Assembly (NCBI RefSeq): GCF_000152965.1
Contig: NZ_CH902583.1
Location: 2,824,694 to 2,888,693 of the forward strand
Source: Roseobacter sp. MED193
Lineage (GTDB): Bacteria > Pseudomonadota > Alphaproteobacteria > Rhodobacterales > Rhodobacteraceae
Direction of reading: 5' to 3'
DNA: 64,000 nucleotides
Below, one piece after another: positions 47,439-56,029 of the stretch (its first letter is position 1; each line of letters starts with the position of its first letter). A model generated the notes under the pieces. That model searched no databases and had not been told where the DNA came from. It saw nothing but the letters and a program-made list of their open reading frames with translations. Position numbers and translations under genes: made by a program.

Positions 47439-48008
47439 ATGGCAGAACGTGAAAACCGTCGGGGCAACCGTCGCGACCGCGATGAGACACCTGAATTTGC
47501 GGATCGTTTGGTTGCGATTAACCGTGTATCCAAAACTGTAAAAGGCGGTAAGCGCTTTGGTTTTGCAGCACTGGTTGTTGTTGGTGACCAAAAGGGCCGT
47601 GTTGGCTTTGGCAAAGGTAAAGCCAAAGAAGTCCCCGAGGCGATCCGCAAGGCCACCGAACAGGCCAAGCGTCAGATGGTCCGTGTACCTCTGAAAGAGG
47701 GCCGCACCCTGCATCACGACATGAACGGTCGCCACGGCGCCGGCAAGGTTGTCATGCGGACGGCTCCTGAAGGTACCGGTATTATTGCTGGTGGTCCTAT
47801 GCGTGCAGTTTTCGAAATGCTCGGCGTCAAAGACGTTGTGTCCAAATCGATTGGCTCGCAGAACCCATACAACATGATCCGCGCCACCATTGATGGCCTG
47901 ACCAAAGAGCAGAGCCCCCGTTCGGTTGCTCAGCGTCGTGGTAAAAAGGTTGCCGACATCCTGCCCAAGCGGGACGAAGCACCTGCTGCTGAAGCAGCAG
48001 AAGCGTAA
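47439..48008 (+). CDS. rpsE: 30S ribosomal protein S5
   Basis: 189 residues from the ATG at 47439 (AAAGGA upstream); an earlier in-frame ATG at 47382 adds 19 residues foreign to the family. The double-stranded RNA-binding segment [22 protein letters not shown] and [19 protein letters not shown] are typical. S5 acts in decoding accuracy; mutations here give spectinomycin resistance in other bacteria. Confidence 0.96.
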   Translation: MAERENRRGNRRDRDETPEFADRLVAINRVSKTVKGGKRFGFAALVVVGDQKGRVGFGKGKAKEVPEAIRKATEQAKRQMVRVPLKEGRTLHHDMNGRHGAGKVVMRTAPEGTGIIAGGPMRAVFEMLGVKDVVSKSIGSQNPYNMIRATIDGLTKEQSPRSVAQRRGKKVADILPKRDEAPAAEAAEA

Positions 48009-48020
48009 GGAAACGGACAG

Positions 48021-48209
48021 ATGGCTAAAACAATCGTTGTTAAGCAGATCGGCTCCCCGATCCGCCGCCCCGCCGACCAGCGCGCAACGCTGATCGGTCT
48101 GGGTCTGAACAAGATGCACAAAACCCGTGAACTCGAAGATACCCCTTCGGTTCGTGGCATGGTGCGCAAGGTCTCTCACATGGTGGAGATCATCGAAGAG
48201 CGCGACTAA
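48021..48209 (+). CDS. rpmD: 50S ribosomal protein L30
   Basis: 62 residues, [31 protein letters not shown] (residues 3-33) is the L30 core. In the usual spc order rplO follows directly; here a terminator, a DUF1127 gene and a further gap intervene. Confidence 0.96.
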   Translation: MAKTIVVKQIGSPIRRPADQRATLIGLGLNKMHKTRELEDTPSVRGMVRKVSHMVEIIEERD

Positions 48210-48233
48210 GCCTCTTTCGAGCGAATGATTATG

Positions 48234-48264
48234 GACGCCTCCGGGAAACCGGGGGCGTCTTTTT
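48234..48264 (+). terminator. Terminator after rpmD
   Basis: Stem gacgcc / ggcgtc enclosing ccgg / ccgg with a GAAA-type loop, followed by five Ts. Confidence 0.88.
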
Positions 48265-48463
48265 GTGTGGGAGGGTGTGGTTTGCTTCACGCGTAACAAA
48301 GCCGTTGCAGCTGTCTTAAGCCAAGCCTATGCGCCGGATGCATAGCGGGTTGTCTTGTTGCAGTGGTTGTTTGTAACAAATTTATTCCTTTATTCCAGAG
48401 ACACCTAAACAGGTTTGAAAAGGGCTGAGAAATGGGTCTCGGCCAGAGATAAGGAATACTGAT

Positions 48464-48679
48464 TTGGCTTTTGTTCAAAACACCACCACCGAGTTCGGTC
48501 TCATGTCGCGCCTGCGCGCCGTTGTGGCGAAGGTTGCTGCAAATTGGGCCATGAACCGCGAATACAAGCGGACCTATGCGCAGCTGTCCCGGCTCACCAA
48601 TCGTGAACTGGCGGACATCGGTGTACGGCGCTGCGATATCGCCGATATCGCCCGCAAACATGTTCATCAGAGTTTCTAA
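48464..48679 (+). CDS. DUF1127 small protein between rpmD and rplO
   Basis: 71 residues from a TTG start at 48464 with TAAGGA eight bases upstream. The C-terminal half is the DUF1127 pattern: YAQLSRLTNRELADIGVRRCDI, with the Leu/Arg-rich LTNREL..IGI-type motif. Small DUF1127 proteins can bind RNA or take part in phosphate, carbon and stress regulation in alphaproteobacteria; the role of this one is not known. It has its own leader after the rpmD terminator. Confidence 0.85.
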   Translation: MAFVQNTTTEFGLMSRLRAVVAKVAANWAMNREYKRTYAQLSRLTNRELADIGVRRCDIADIARKHVHQSF

Positions 48680-48962
48680 CCAGCCTGAGATCTCCTCCCT
48701 CGGTTTTGGTTTGACCCAGCGCCCCTGCAGCTATGTGGGGGCGTTTGGCGTTTCGGTCTCTGGGGCTGGATACGGGGGAAGGACCACGCGTCATATTGCT
48801 GCTTGGCTGATAGTCGACCACACGCTTGGGGCTTGAACCATTCGGGCAGGGGGGCTATAGGCACACGGTGGCCTCTTGGGGTCATGGAATCATACATCAA
48901 AGACATGCCGTGGTTGATCCTGTTTACGCTTCTGGGATCACATCCGGCGAAGGAGAAGCGAA

Positions 48963-49433
48963 ATGAAACTTCACGAACTCAGCGACAATCCAGGCGCCGC
49001 CAAGAAACGCATGCGCGTTGCCCGTGGTCCCGGCTCCGGCAAGGGTAAAATGGGTGGCCGTGGTATCAAAGGTCAGAAATCCCGTTCGGGTGTTTCGATC
49101 AATGGCTACGAAGGTGGTCAGATGCCTTTGTACCAACGTCTGCCTAAGCGTGGCTTCAACAAGCCAAACCGCAAGGCATTCGCCGTTGTAAACCTGAGCC
49201 TGATCCAGAAATTCATCGACCTGGGCAAGCTGGACGCAGCTTCGATCACCGAAGACACTCTGGTGGCTTCCGGTCTGATCCGCCGCAAAAAAGACGGCGT
49301 CCGCGTTTTGGCCAAGGGTGAATTCACGGCAAAGGCAACCATCGCCGTAACCGGTGCCTCCGCCGCTGCAGTAGAAGCAGTTGCAAAGGCCGGTGGCGCA
49401 TTGACCGTGGCAACAGCAGCCGCAGCTGAGTAA
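48963..49433 (+). CDS. rplO: 50S ribosomal protein L15
   Basis: 156 residues, [22 protein letters not shown], then the Gly-rich [22 protein letters not shown] typical of L15 (about residues 22-43) and [11 protein letters not shown]. The C-terminal tail is Ala-rich. The preceding 283 bases after the DUF1127 gene must hold its promoter. Confidence 0.97.
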   Translation: MKLHELSDNPGAAKKRMRVARGPGSGKGKMGGRGIKGQKSRSGVSINGYEGGQMPLYQRLPKRGFNKPNRKAFAVVNLSLIQKFIDLGKLDAASITEDTLVASGLIRRKKDGVRVLAKGEFTAKATIAVTGASAAAVEAVAKAGGALTVATAAAAE

Positions 49434-49442
49434 CACCTTGTG

Positions 49443-49523
49443 AGCGGCGAAAATGCCGCTTACATAGGTCATCAGTTTTCCAGTACGCCGTCCGAGCCGG
49501 AAAATGGCTCCGGGCGGCGTTTT
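49443..49523 (+). promoter_or_regulatory. Two hairpins between rplO and secY
   Basis: agcggc / gccgct with a GAAAAT loop (49443-49460), then a larger imperfect hairpin from 49485 to 49520 pairing acgccg with cggcgt and gagcc with ggctc, followed by TTTT. The second could partly terminate or attenuate transcription into secY, which follows 20 bases later. Confidence 0.45.
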
Positions 49524-49543
49524 CGCAAAAAGAGACCCATTTC

Positions 49544-50908
49544 ATGGTATCAGCAGCAGAACAAATGGCAGCGAACACCAGCTGGTCCGCACTTGGCAAA
49601 GCCACGGATCTGCGCAATCGCATCTTGTTTACGCTTGGCCTTTTGATCGTCTATCGCCTCGGCACCTTTATTCCGGTTCCTGGCATCGACGCGAACGCCC
49701 TACGCAACTTTATGGAAGCGGCGGGGCAGGGCATTGGCGGCATGGTGTCGATGTTCACCGGTGGCGCACTTGGCCGTATGGGTATCTTTGCCCTCGGGAT
49801 CATGCCCTATATCTCGGCTTCGATCATTGTCCAGTTGCTGACCTCGATGGTTCCGGCACTTGAGCAACTCAAAAAAGAGGGTGCCCAGGGCCAGAAGAAA
49901 ATCAACCAATACACCCGTTACGGTACCGTGGCGCTGGCAACAGCCCAGGCCTATGGCCTTGCGGTATCGCTGGAAGCCGGTGATCTGGCGACCGATCCGG
50001 GCATGTATTTTCGCATGGCCTGCATGATCACCCTGGTGGGTGGCACCATGTTCCTGATGTGGTTGGGTGAGCAGATCACCCAGCGTGGTCTCGGCAACGG
50101 TATTTCGCTCATTATCTTTGTTGGCATCATTGCCGAGGTTCCTGCCTCCATCGCCCAGTTCTTTGCCTCTGGCCGCTCCGGCGCGATCAGCCCTGCCGTG
50201 ATCATTGGTGTGATCCTGATGGTGATTGCTGTGATCATGTTTGTTGTCTTCATGGAACGTGCCCTGCGTAAGATTCACATCCAGTACCCACGCCGCCAGG
50301 TCGGCATGAAGGTCTATGATGGTGGCTCTTCGCATCTGCCGGTCAAAGTGAACCCCGCAGGCGTTATCCCGGCGATCTTTGCCAGCTCGCTTTTGTTGCT
50401 GCCAACCACGATCTCGGCCTTCTCATCCGGGGCAACCAACGGTCCAGTAATGTCCTGGCTCCTGGCCAACTTTGGCCCCGGCCAGCCGCTGTACCTGTTG
50501 TTCTTCGTCTCGATGATTGTGTTCTTCGCTTATTTCTACACCTTCAATGTGGCTTTCAAGCCCGAGGATGTTGCGAATAACCTCAAAAACCAGAACGGTT
50601 TTGTTCCCGGTATTCGCCCTGGCAAGAAGACCGCAGAATATATTGAATATGTCGTGAACCGTGTGCTGGTTCTGGGGTCGTTGTATCTGGCGCTTGTTTG
50701 CCTGTTGCCCGAAGTGCTGCGTGGGCAGTTTGCCTTCCCAGTCTATTTTGGCGGCACATCTGTGCTGATCGTGGTCTCTGTGACCATGGACACCATTCAG
50801 CAAGCCCAAAGCCATTTGTTGGCGCACCAATATGAGGGGCTCATCGAGAAGAGCCAACTGCGGGGCCGTAACAAGAAACGTGCAAAACGGGGGCCCTCGC
50901 GTCGATGA
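49544..50908 (+). CDS. secY: Protein translocase subunit SecY
   Basis: 454 residues with ten predicted membrane segments. The signature [16 protein letters not shown] lies near residue 85, with the plug-region [10 protein letters not shown] before it. [13 protein letters not shown] and [17 protein letters not shown] follow, and the C-terminal basic tail [11 protein letters not shown] is cytoplasmic. SecY forms the channel of the Sec translocon. Its stop overlaps the adk start (ATGA). Confidence 0.98.
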   Translation: MVSAAEQMAANTSWSALGKATDLRNRILFTLGLLIVYRLGTFIPVPGIDANALRNFMEAAGQGIGGMVSMFTGGALGRMGIFALGIMPYISASIIVQLLTSMVPALEQLKKEGAQGQKKINQYTRYGTVALATAQAYGLAVSLEAGDLATDPGMYFRMACMITLVGGTMFLMWLGEQITQRGLGNGISLIIFVGIIAEVPASIAQFFASGRSGAISPAVIIGVILMVIAVIMFVVFMERALRKIHIQYPRRQVGMKVYDGGSSHLPVKVNPAGVIPAIFASSLLLLPTTISAFSSGATNGPVMSWLLANFGPGQPLYLLFFVSMIVFFAYFYTFNVAFKPEDVANNLKNQNGFVPGIRPGKKTAEYIEYVVNRVLVLGSLYLALVCLLPEVLRGQFAFPVYFGGTSVLIVVSVTMDTIQQAQSHLLAHQYEGLIEKSQLRGRNKKRAKRGPSRR

Positions 50909-51549
50909 CCAACATTATTCTACTTGGACCACCCGGTGCGGGTAAGGGCACCCAAGCACGCCATTTGACAGATAGCCGCGGCATGGTGCAGCTTTCTACT
51001 GGTGACATGCTGCGTGAAGCCCAGGCCAATGGCTCTGAGATGGGCAAGAAGGTGGCTGATGTTATCGCGCGCGGCGAGCTCGTCACAGATGAGATCGTTA
51101 TCGGACTGATCCGCGAGAAGATCGCCGAGGGTGCTGAGGGTGGTTTCATCTTTGATGGCTTCCCCCGGACGCTCGGGCAGGCAGACGCTTTGGGTGAATT
51201 GCTTGCTGAAATGGGGCTTTCCCTGGATGCAGTGATCGAAATGGCTGTCGATGACACTGCGCTTGTTGCCCGCATCACCGGTCGTTCGACATGTGGGGGC
51301 TGCGGCGAGGTCTACCACGATGAGACCAAGCCTTGGCCTGAAGATGGCAAATGCACCAATTGCGGTAGCACTGAGGTAAAGCGCCGTACAGATGACAATG
51401 AGGAAAGCCTCAAGACTCGTCTGATGGAGTATTACAAGAAGACTTCGCCGCTGCTGGGCTATTACTATGCCAAAGGCGACCTGACCTCAGTAGATGGCCT
51501 CGGCTCCATGGACGCCGTTCGTGAGGATATCGCCAAGGTTCTGGGTTAA
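50905..51549 (+). CDS. adk: Adenylate kinase
   Basis: 214 residues. P-loop [18 protein letters not shown]-binding region and the signature [16 protein letters not shown] are present. The LID carries STCGGCGEV and KCTNCGST, a four-Cys cluster, so this is a zinc-type long adenylate kinase. It balances ATP, ADP and AMP. Position after secY is conserved in alphaproteobacteria. Confidence 0.97.
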   Translation: MTNIILLGPPGAGKGTQARHLTDSRGMVQLSTGDMLREAQANGSEMGKKVADVIARGELVTDEIVIGLIREKIAEGAEGGFIFDGFPRTLGQADALGELLAEMGLSLDAVIEMAVDDTALVARITGRSTCGGCGEVYHDETKPWPEDGKCTNCGSTEVKRRTDDNEESLKTRLMEYYKKTSPLLGYYYAKGDLTSVDGLGSMDAVREDIAKVLG

Positions 51550-51580
51550 CCATCTCAGCGACAGAGAGCGAAAGATCTAG

Positions 51581-51606
51581 GTGGGGGGGGCTTTGGGCCC
51601 TCCCAT
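51581..51606 (+). terminator. Likely terminator after adk
   Basis: A G-run and a complementary CCCTCCCA stretch flank ctttgggc, followed by TTTTCATTT. The stem is less regular than the other terminators here. Confidence 0.5.
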
Positions 51607-51732
51607 TTTCATTTGCGGCAGCCGGGGTTTGTTGCCTGCAAGCCACGTTCCTAGCGGGCATGTTTAGAAACTTCCCGTTCTGCGGGAGCCTTGGATGTAT
51701 CTAGATAGATATCTTTATCCAAAGGGGCAGCT

Positions 51733-52113
51733 ATGCGCGCTTTAATTGCAAGTTTGATCGTCGTGGCATCCGCACAGGCCGCCCTGTGTGAAGATATATA
51801 CGTAAATGATCTGGAAGGCTGCGCCATGATCGCAGGCAATCCTGATGGGGTATTTGATTTCGCCAGTGAGGGCGGCATGGTTCTTGACGAAACTGGCTAT
51901 TCCTCCATCGAATACCATTGCAGTTTTGAACCTGCGTTCAGCTTTGATTGGAGTGAGGCGAAAGTCACCACCCATGTGGGCTATTGCGAAGAACCTGGCC
52001 CCTATATCATGCCACAGCTGTTTTCGATCCTGCTGGATCCCTATAGTCCAGGGGAGGTCACGATTTTTACAGGTGAGGGCGAGCCGCAACGGTTTTATGC
52101 CTGCGGATTGTGA
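51733..52113 (+). CDS. Hypothetical secreted protein between adk and rpsM
   Basis: 126 residues with AAAGGGGC upstream of the ATG. A signal peptide (about residues 1-19, ending ALCE) predicts export. The mature part is acidic and holds Cys residues (EGCAMIAG, YHCSFEP, GYCEEPG, YACGL) that could form two disulfides. Unrecognised. It has an AT-rich promoter-like upstream region with the palindromes tatctagata and agatatct at 51698-51714, so it is probably transcribed alone. Confidence 0.65.
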   Translation: MRALIASLIVVASAQAALCEDIYVNDLEGCAMIAGNPDGVFDFASEGGMVLDETGYSSIEYHCSFEPAFSFDWSEAKVTTHVGYCEEPGPYIMPQLFSILLDPYSPGEVTIFTGEGEPQRFYACGL

Positions 52114-52206
52114 GGCCAATTGCCTGAAAAGCCCATGCTTTGAGGAAAAATGACTGGTTGGTCCAATGACGGGTTGACGCTTTGTTGAAATCCTCATACG
52201 CAAGCC

Positions 52207-52223
52207 CATCCCTTCGCGGGATG
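52207..52223 (+). promoter_or_regulatory. Hairpin in the rpsM leader
   Basis: catccc / gggatg around a five-base loop, within the 242-base stretch between the small secreted protein and rpsM. Without a T tract it is not a terminator; it may be part of the leader of the alpha-type operon. Confidence 0.3.
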
Positions 52224-52355
52224 ATTCCATGTGGGCGGATTCTTTTGCTCACATGACCACCTCAAAATGCTGGGCTGAACGGCTGAATGCCAAGGTCAAG
52301 CGTTGTGAAAAAAGGTTCTGGGACTACGGAACCGCAACGAAAAGGAAAGTGACAC

Positions 52356-52724
52356 GTGGCACGTATTGCCGGCGTAAACATCCCCGCTGCTAAGCGGGTG
52401 CCTATCGCCCTCACATATATCACCGGAATCGGAAACACCTCGGCCGCGACCATCTGCGAAGCCGTTGGCATCGATGTGACTCGTCGCGTCAACGAACTGT
52501 CTGATGCCGAAGTACTGTCCATCCGTGAGTACATCGATGCAAACTTCACCGTTGAAGGTGATCTGCGTCGTGAAGTTCAGATGAACGTTAAACGCCTGAT
52601 GGATCTTGGTTGCTATCGCGGCCTGCGCCATCGTCGTAACCTGCCCGTTCGCGGTCAGCGGACCCACACCAACGCTCGCACTCGCAAAGGTCCTGCAAAG
52701 GCCATTGCTGGTAAGAAGAAGTAA
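52356..52724 (+). CDS. rpsM: 30S ribosomal protein S13
   Basis: 122 residues, [22 protein letters not shown] at the start (20 of these residues define it) and the C-terminal motif [22 protein letters not shown] near residue 92. S13 bridges the two subunits and contacts tRNA. rpsK follows after 15 bases with AGGGAGGG. Confidence 0.97.
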   Translation: MARIAGVNIPAAKRVPIALTYITGIGNTSAATICEAVGIDVTRRVNELSDAEVLSIREYIDANFTVEGDLRREVQMNVKRLMDLGCYRGLRHRRNLPVRGQRTHTNARTRKGPAKAIAGKKK

Positions 52725-52739
52725 GGGAGGGTTTGATCA

Positions 52740-53129
52740 ATGGCACGCGATAAGACTCGTACGAAGAAAAAAGAACGTAAGAATATCGCCACTGGTGTGG
52801 CGCATGTGAATTCCTCGTTCAACAACACCAAAATCCTGATCTCTGACGTTCAGGGTAACGCTATTGCATGGTCCTCTGCTGGTTCCATGGGCTTTAAGGG
52901 CTCGCGTAAGTCGACTCCTTATGCGGCTCAGATGGCAGCAGAAGATGCAGGCAAAAAGGCCCAGGATCACGGTGTTAAAACTCTTGAAGTTGAAGTCCAG
53001 GGCCCCGGTGGCGGTCGTGAATCCGCTCTGCGCGCTCTGGCCGCAATCGGCTTCAACATCACCTCGATCCGCGACGTTACACCGATGGCACACAATGGCT
53101 GCCGTCCACCTAAGCGTCGTCGCGTCTAA
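52740..53129 (+). CDS. rpsK: 30S ribosomal protein S11
   Basis: 129 residues. Signature near [26 protein letters not shown] at the C terminus; [22 protein letters not shown] lies in the N-terminal part. S11 is in the platform of the 30S subunit. Confidence 0.97.
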   Translation: MARDKTRTKKKERKNIATGVAHVNSSFNNTKILISDVQGNAIAWSSAGSMGFKGSRKSTPYAAQMAAEDAGKKAQDHGVKTLEVEVQGPGGGRESALRALAAIGFNITSIRDVTPMAHNGCRPPKRRRV

Positions 53130-53243
53130 GACGTCGAGAATTACGCTGGGGCCCCGCTTGTGTGCTGGGCCCCAGTCCGTCATTTTAAACCTCGGGCGTC
53201 TGCACCTTCGGACATGAGGTACAGACAGGAATGGAGGGACTGC

Positions 53244-54260
53244 ATGATCCATAAAAATTGGGCAGAGCTGATCAAGCCAACACAGCTTGAAGCTAAGCCG
53301 GGCAATGATCCCGCACGTCAGGCAACTATTATTGCCGAACCGCTTGAGCGTGGCTTTGGCCTGACGCTGGGCAACGCACTGCGCCGTGTTCTGATGAGCT
53401 CGCTGCAGGGTGCCGCGATCACATCCGTACAGATCGACAATGTTCTGCATGAATTCTCCAGCGTTGCTGGCGTTCGTGAAGACGTCACTGACATCATCCT
53501 GAACCTGAAAGGTGTTTCCTTGCGCATGGAAGTCGAAGGCCCCAAGCGCCTGTCGATCAATGCCAAGGGCCCAGCGGTTGTTACAGCTGGTGATATCTCC
53601 GAATCCGCAGGCATCGAGGTTCTGAACCGCGAGCACGTGATTTGCCACCTGGATGATGGTGCCGACCTGTTCATGGAACTCACCGTGAACACCGGTAAGG
53701 GCTATGTCTCTGCCGATAAGAACAAGCCAGAAGATGCACCCATTGGTCTGATCCCAATCGATGCCATCTACTCGCCGGTGAAAAAGGTCTCCTATGACGT
53801 GCAGCCCACCCGTGAGGGCCAGGTGCTGGACTATGACAAGCTGACATTGAAAATCGAAACAGACGGGTCCGTGACCCCGGATGACGCGCTGGCCTATGCC
53901 GCACGCATCCTGCAGGACCAGCTGTCGATCTTCGTCAACTTTGAGGAGCCCGAGTCGGCCAACCGTCAGGACGAAGACGATGGTCTCGAGTTCAACCCGC
54001 TTCTGCTCAAGAAAGTGGACGAGCTGGAATTGTCTGTGCGGTCTGCAAACTGCCTGAAGAACGACAACATCGTTTACATCGGCGATCTGATCCAGAAGAC
54101 CGAAGCAGAAATGCTGCGCACGCCAAACTTTGGCCGCAAGTCGCTGAACGAGATCAAAGAAGTTCTGTCTGGCATGGGGCTGCACCTCGGCATGGACGTC
54201 GAGGACTGGCCACCGGACAACATCGAAGATCTGGCCAAGAAGTTCGAAGACACGTTCTAA
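53244..54260 (+). CDS. rpoA: RNA polymerase alpha subunit
   Basis: 338 residues from the ATG at 53244; an upstream extension from 53160 is not family-like. The N-terminal domain ([20 protein letters not shown], dimerisation and assembly) and the C-terminal DNA- and activator-binding domain ([43 protein letters not shown]) are separated by a linker near residues 240-250. The residues that contact UP elements in E. coli (Arg/Asn region RSANCL) are conserved. Confidence 0.98.
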   Translation: MIHKNWAELIKPTQLEAKPGNDPARQATIIAEPLERGFGLTLGNALRRVLMSSLQGAAITSVQIDNVLHEFSSVAGVREDVTDIILNLKGVSLRMEVEGPKRLSINAKGPAVVTAGDISESAGIEVLNREHVICHLDDGADLFMELTVNTGKGYVSADKNKPEDAPIGLIPIDAIYSPVKKVSYDVQPTREGQVLDYDKLTLKIETDGSVTPDDALAYAARILQDQLSIFVNFEEPESANRQDEDDGLEFNPLLLKKVDELELSVRSANCLKNDNIVYIGDLIQKTEAEMLRTPNFGRKSLNEIKEVLSGMGLHLGMDVEDWPPDNIEDLAKKFEDTF

Positions 54261-54282
54261 GAACCTCTGACCACACCGGTTA

Positions 54283-54308
54283 TAAGGGCAGGCCCCGGTC
54301 TGCCCTTA
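54283..54308 (+). promoter_or_regulatory. Hairpin between rpoA and rplQ
   Basis: Nine-bp stem taagggcag / ctgccctta with an eight-base loop, not followed by a T tract. It may be an RNA-stability or processing element in the rpoA-rplQ transcript. Confidence 0.35.
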
Positions 54309-54415
54309 AACAATGCCCGCAAGTGCGGGGAAGATCCGGGCATCTGCCCCAAGGAGATCGGCTGACACGCATCGGCTGACAGACAAAGCAAAAACGCGAA
54401 AGAAGGAATTCAACA

Positions 54416-54841
54416 ATGCGTCACGCACGTGGTTACCGCCGCCTGAACCGTACTCATGAGCACCGTAAGGCCCTGTTTGCAAACATGGCAGGCTCGCTGA
54501 TCGAGCACGAGCAGATCAAAACGACTCTGCCAAAAGCAAAAGAATTGCGCCCCATCATCGAAAAGATGATCACCCTGGCAAAACGCGGCGACCTGCACGC
54601 CCGTCGTCAGGCCAACGCGCGCCTGAAAGAAGACCAGTATGTCTCCAAACTGTTTGACGTGCTTGGCCCCCGCTACAAAGACCGTCAGGGCGGCTATGTT
54701 CGCATCCTGAAAGCGGGCTTCCGCTATGGTGACATGGCGCCTATGGCGATCATCGAATTCGTCGACCGTGACGTTGCTGCCAAAGGCGCCGCCGACAAGG
54801 CCCGCGTTGCTGCAGAAATCGAAGTTGAAGACGCAGAATAA
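54416..54841 (+). CDS. rplQ: 50S ribosomal protein L17
   Basis: 141 residues, [20 protein letters not shown] at the start and the signature [20 protein letters not shown]. The C-terminal tail, beyond residue 120, is Ala/Glu-rich. Last gene of the alpha-type operon; followed by a strong terminator. Confidence 0.97.
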   Translation: MRHARGYRRLNRTHEHRKALFANMAGSLIEHEQIKTTLPKAKELRPIIEKMITLAKRGDLHARRQANARLKEDQYVSKLFDVLGPRYKDRQGGYVRILKAGFRYGDMAPMAIIEFVDRDVAAKGAADKARVAAEIEVEDAE

Positions 54842-54868
54842 GACTGTCTGACATCGTCAGATGGCATG

Positions 54869-54897
54869 GCCCCCGTTCCATTGGAGCGGGGGCTTTT
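54869..54897 (+). terminator. Strong terminator after rplQ
   Basis: Stem of 11 base pairs from gcccccgttcc to ggagcgggggc with a three-base loop, followed by TTTTCTTTT. Confidence 0.92.
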
Positions 54898-55000
54898 CTT
54901 TTGGAATGCATCAGAGGTGAGTATTCAGCCGCCTGGTTGCTTTGGCGTCTTTGTGCCGTCTCACAAAACCACCGCGTCCGAACCGAGGGGGGAAGCGAAG

Positions 55001-55051
55001 CGCCCGCCCCGTGGGGGCGGCTCGGGCGTTGCCAAAGCAAAGCTTTGGCAA
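55001..55051. repeat. REP-like palindrome pair downstream of rplQ
   Basis: Part of a 364-base gene-free stretch (54842-55205). Two adjacent hairpins: cgcccg / cgggcg with inner cccc/gggg (55001-55028) and ttgccaaagc / gctttggcaa with a three-base loop (55029-55051). They lack T tracts and look like a repetitive extragenic palindrome; only this copy was found in the window. The rest of the stretch shows no gene I trust. Confidence 0.45.
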
Positions 55052-55205
55052 TTGGCGCGACACGTGATTGCGACGGCTTTTTGTGGCTCGCTAGTCGGAC
55101 AAAATCACCGTTGGTTACGAGAGCTCAAAGGACCACTTCATATCGGCCCTACGCTATTTATTTCTCTGGAAGTCAGGGCTCTGGTATTGGCTTTCTGGGA
55201 GGTGG

Positions 55206-55652
55206 CTAGGGAGACATCAGAGCCAAAATTTGGGCCTTTACCCAAATATACCCGAAATATGCCAGCAGCGCGCAAATCCCTAGTGACGCAATCCAGCCCA
55301 TAACTCGGTAGGAGTACTTAATGCCATCGGCAAAGTGCTCGCGCACAAGATCGTGTTGGCTCACTATGTTCGCCTTTCTAGACAACACGAGACGAGGGTA
55401 AAACACGGCGATCCCATGTACAATTCCAACTGGAACGAACAGAATAGTCAGCCCGATGGCGAAGAGACCGGCTGCAACAGCTTCTGCAGTCCATTGGGAG
55501 TTCCAAGCTTCTGGAAGTTGTATCAGAACCGCTAAAATCATTAAGGTGGAGCTTAATCCCACAACCAGTGCACCAATGCGCTGCATCGGTGTTTCAGGTG
55601 CCGAATTAGCCCAGTACTTTAAAGTACGTTCGAAGATTGAAATGGGAGTCAC
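55206..55652 (-). CDS. Hypothetical small membrane protein
   Basis: 148 residues with three hydrophobic segments (about 25-45, 59-82 and 116-138) and a basic/acidic loop between the second and third. The N-terminal region MTPISIFERTLKYWANS is amphipathic. Unrecognised. Lower GC than neighbours, which suggests later acquisition. It is divergent from the aro leader region and near the end of the ribosomal block. Confidence 0.6.
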   Translation of the reverse strand: MTPISIFERTLKYWANSAPETPMQRIGALVVGLSSTLMILAVLIQLPEAWNSQWTAEAVAAGLFAIGLTILFVPVGIVHGIAVFYPRLVLSRKANIVSQHDLVREHFADGIKYSYRVMGWIASLGICALLAYFGYIWVKAQILALMSP

Positions 55653-55843
55653 CTAAAGCTGTTAGGGATGAGTTGCTCGCATGCTACCAAAAACTAATGA
55701 CTTTTGAAGCTCGAAACGAACGCAAGGGAATGGGATGGCGGGGAGTGGTCATCGCCAAGTGGTGATTAACCTCCAAATAGCGGCGGCGAATGCCGATAAC
55801 TTTCCTAATGACACGCTACCGAATCTCCGCTAGCGTCGCCGAC

Positions 55844-55924
55844 ATGACCCAAACCTATGCTGCAATCTGGTTTTATTTTTATCCGGGCCGACAGGCGGAC
55901 GGAGGGGTCTTGGCGTGCAGATGA
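55844..55924 (+). CDS. Aromatic-amino-acid leader peptide, 26 codons
   Basis: ATG at 55844 opens a 26-codon frame ending TGA at 55922-55924. Codons 8-13 encode Ile-Trp-Phe-Tyr-Phe-Tyr; Tyr also occurs at codon 5. Five consecutive aromatic codons, one for Trp and two each for Phe and Tyr, in front of DAHP synthase are exactly what an attenuator sensing all three end products needs. An in-frame ATG at 55808 would add 12 residues. No strong Shine-Dalgarno sequence is evident for either start. Too short to be found by length-filtered gene calling. Confidence 0.75.
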   Translation: MTQTYAAIWFYFYPGRQADGGVLACR

Positions 55925-55953
55925 CATAAGCGCGCAACAGCAGATACCACACC

Positions 55954-55982
55954 AACCGCCCTCAGCAGATGGCGGTTTTTTT
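55954..55982 (+). terminator. Attenuator terminator before the DAHP synthase gene
   Basis: Stem aaccgcc / ggcggtt with a ten-base loop, followed by seven Ts (55976-55982). It begins 30 bases after the leader-peptide stop and ends 47 before the gene start. GGCGG at 55894-55898 is complementary to CCGCC in the left arm and could form an alternative antiterminator when ribosomes stall at the aromatic codons. cagcagat also occurs twice (55938 and 55963). Confidence 0.85.
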
Positions 55983-56029
55983 GTAGCCGCCGCCACGCTC
56001 CGGGGCCTCCCGCAAGGAACCTTAGGACC

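Larger units (their letters stand above)
55653..56029. promoter_or_regulatory. Upstream region of the DAHP synthase gene
   Basis: 377 bases without an annotated gene. The first 190 should hold the promoters of the membrane-protein gene and of the DAHP synthase transcript, though I see no clear consensus hexamers. The second half holds a short leader ORF and a terminator, listed separately. Confidence 0.5.

Noticed and set aside
52737-54185. 482-codon minus-strand frame opposite rpsK and rpoA
   Set aside because: Shadow of rpsK and rpoA.
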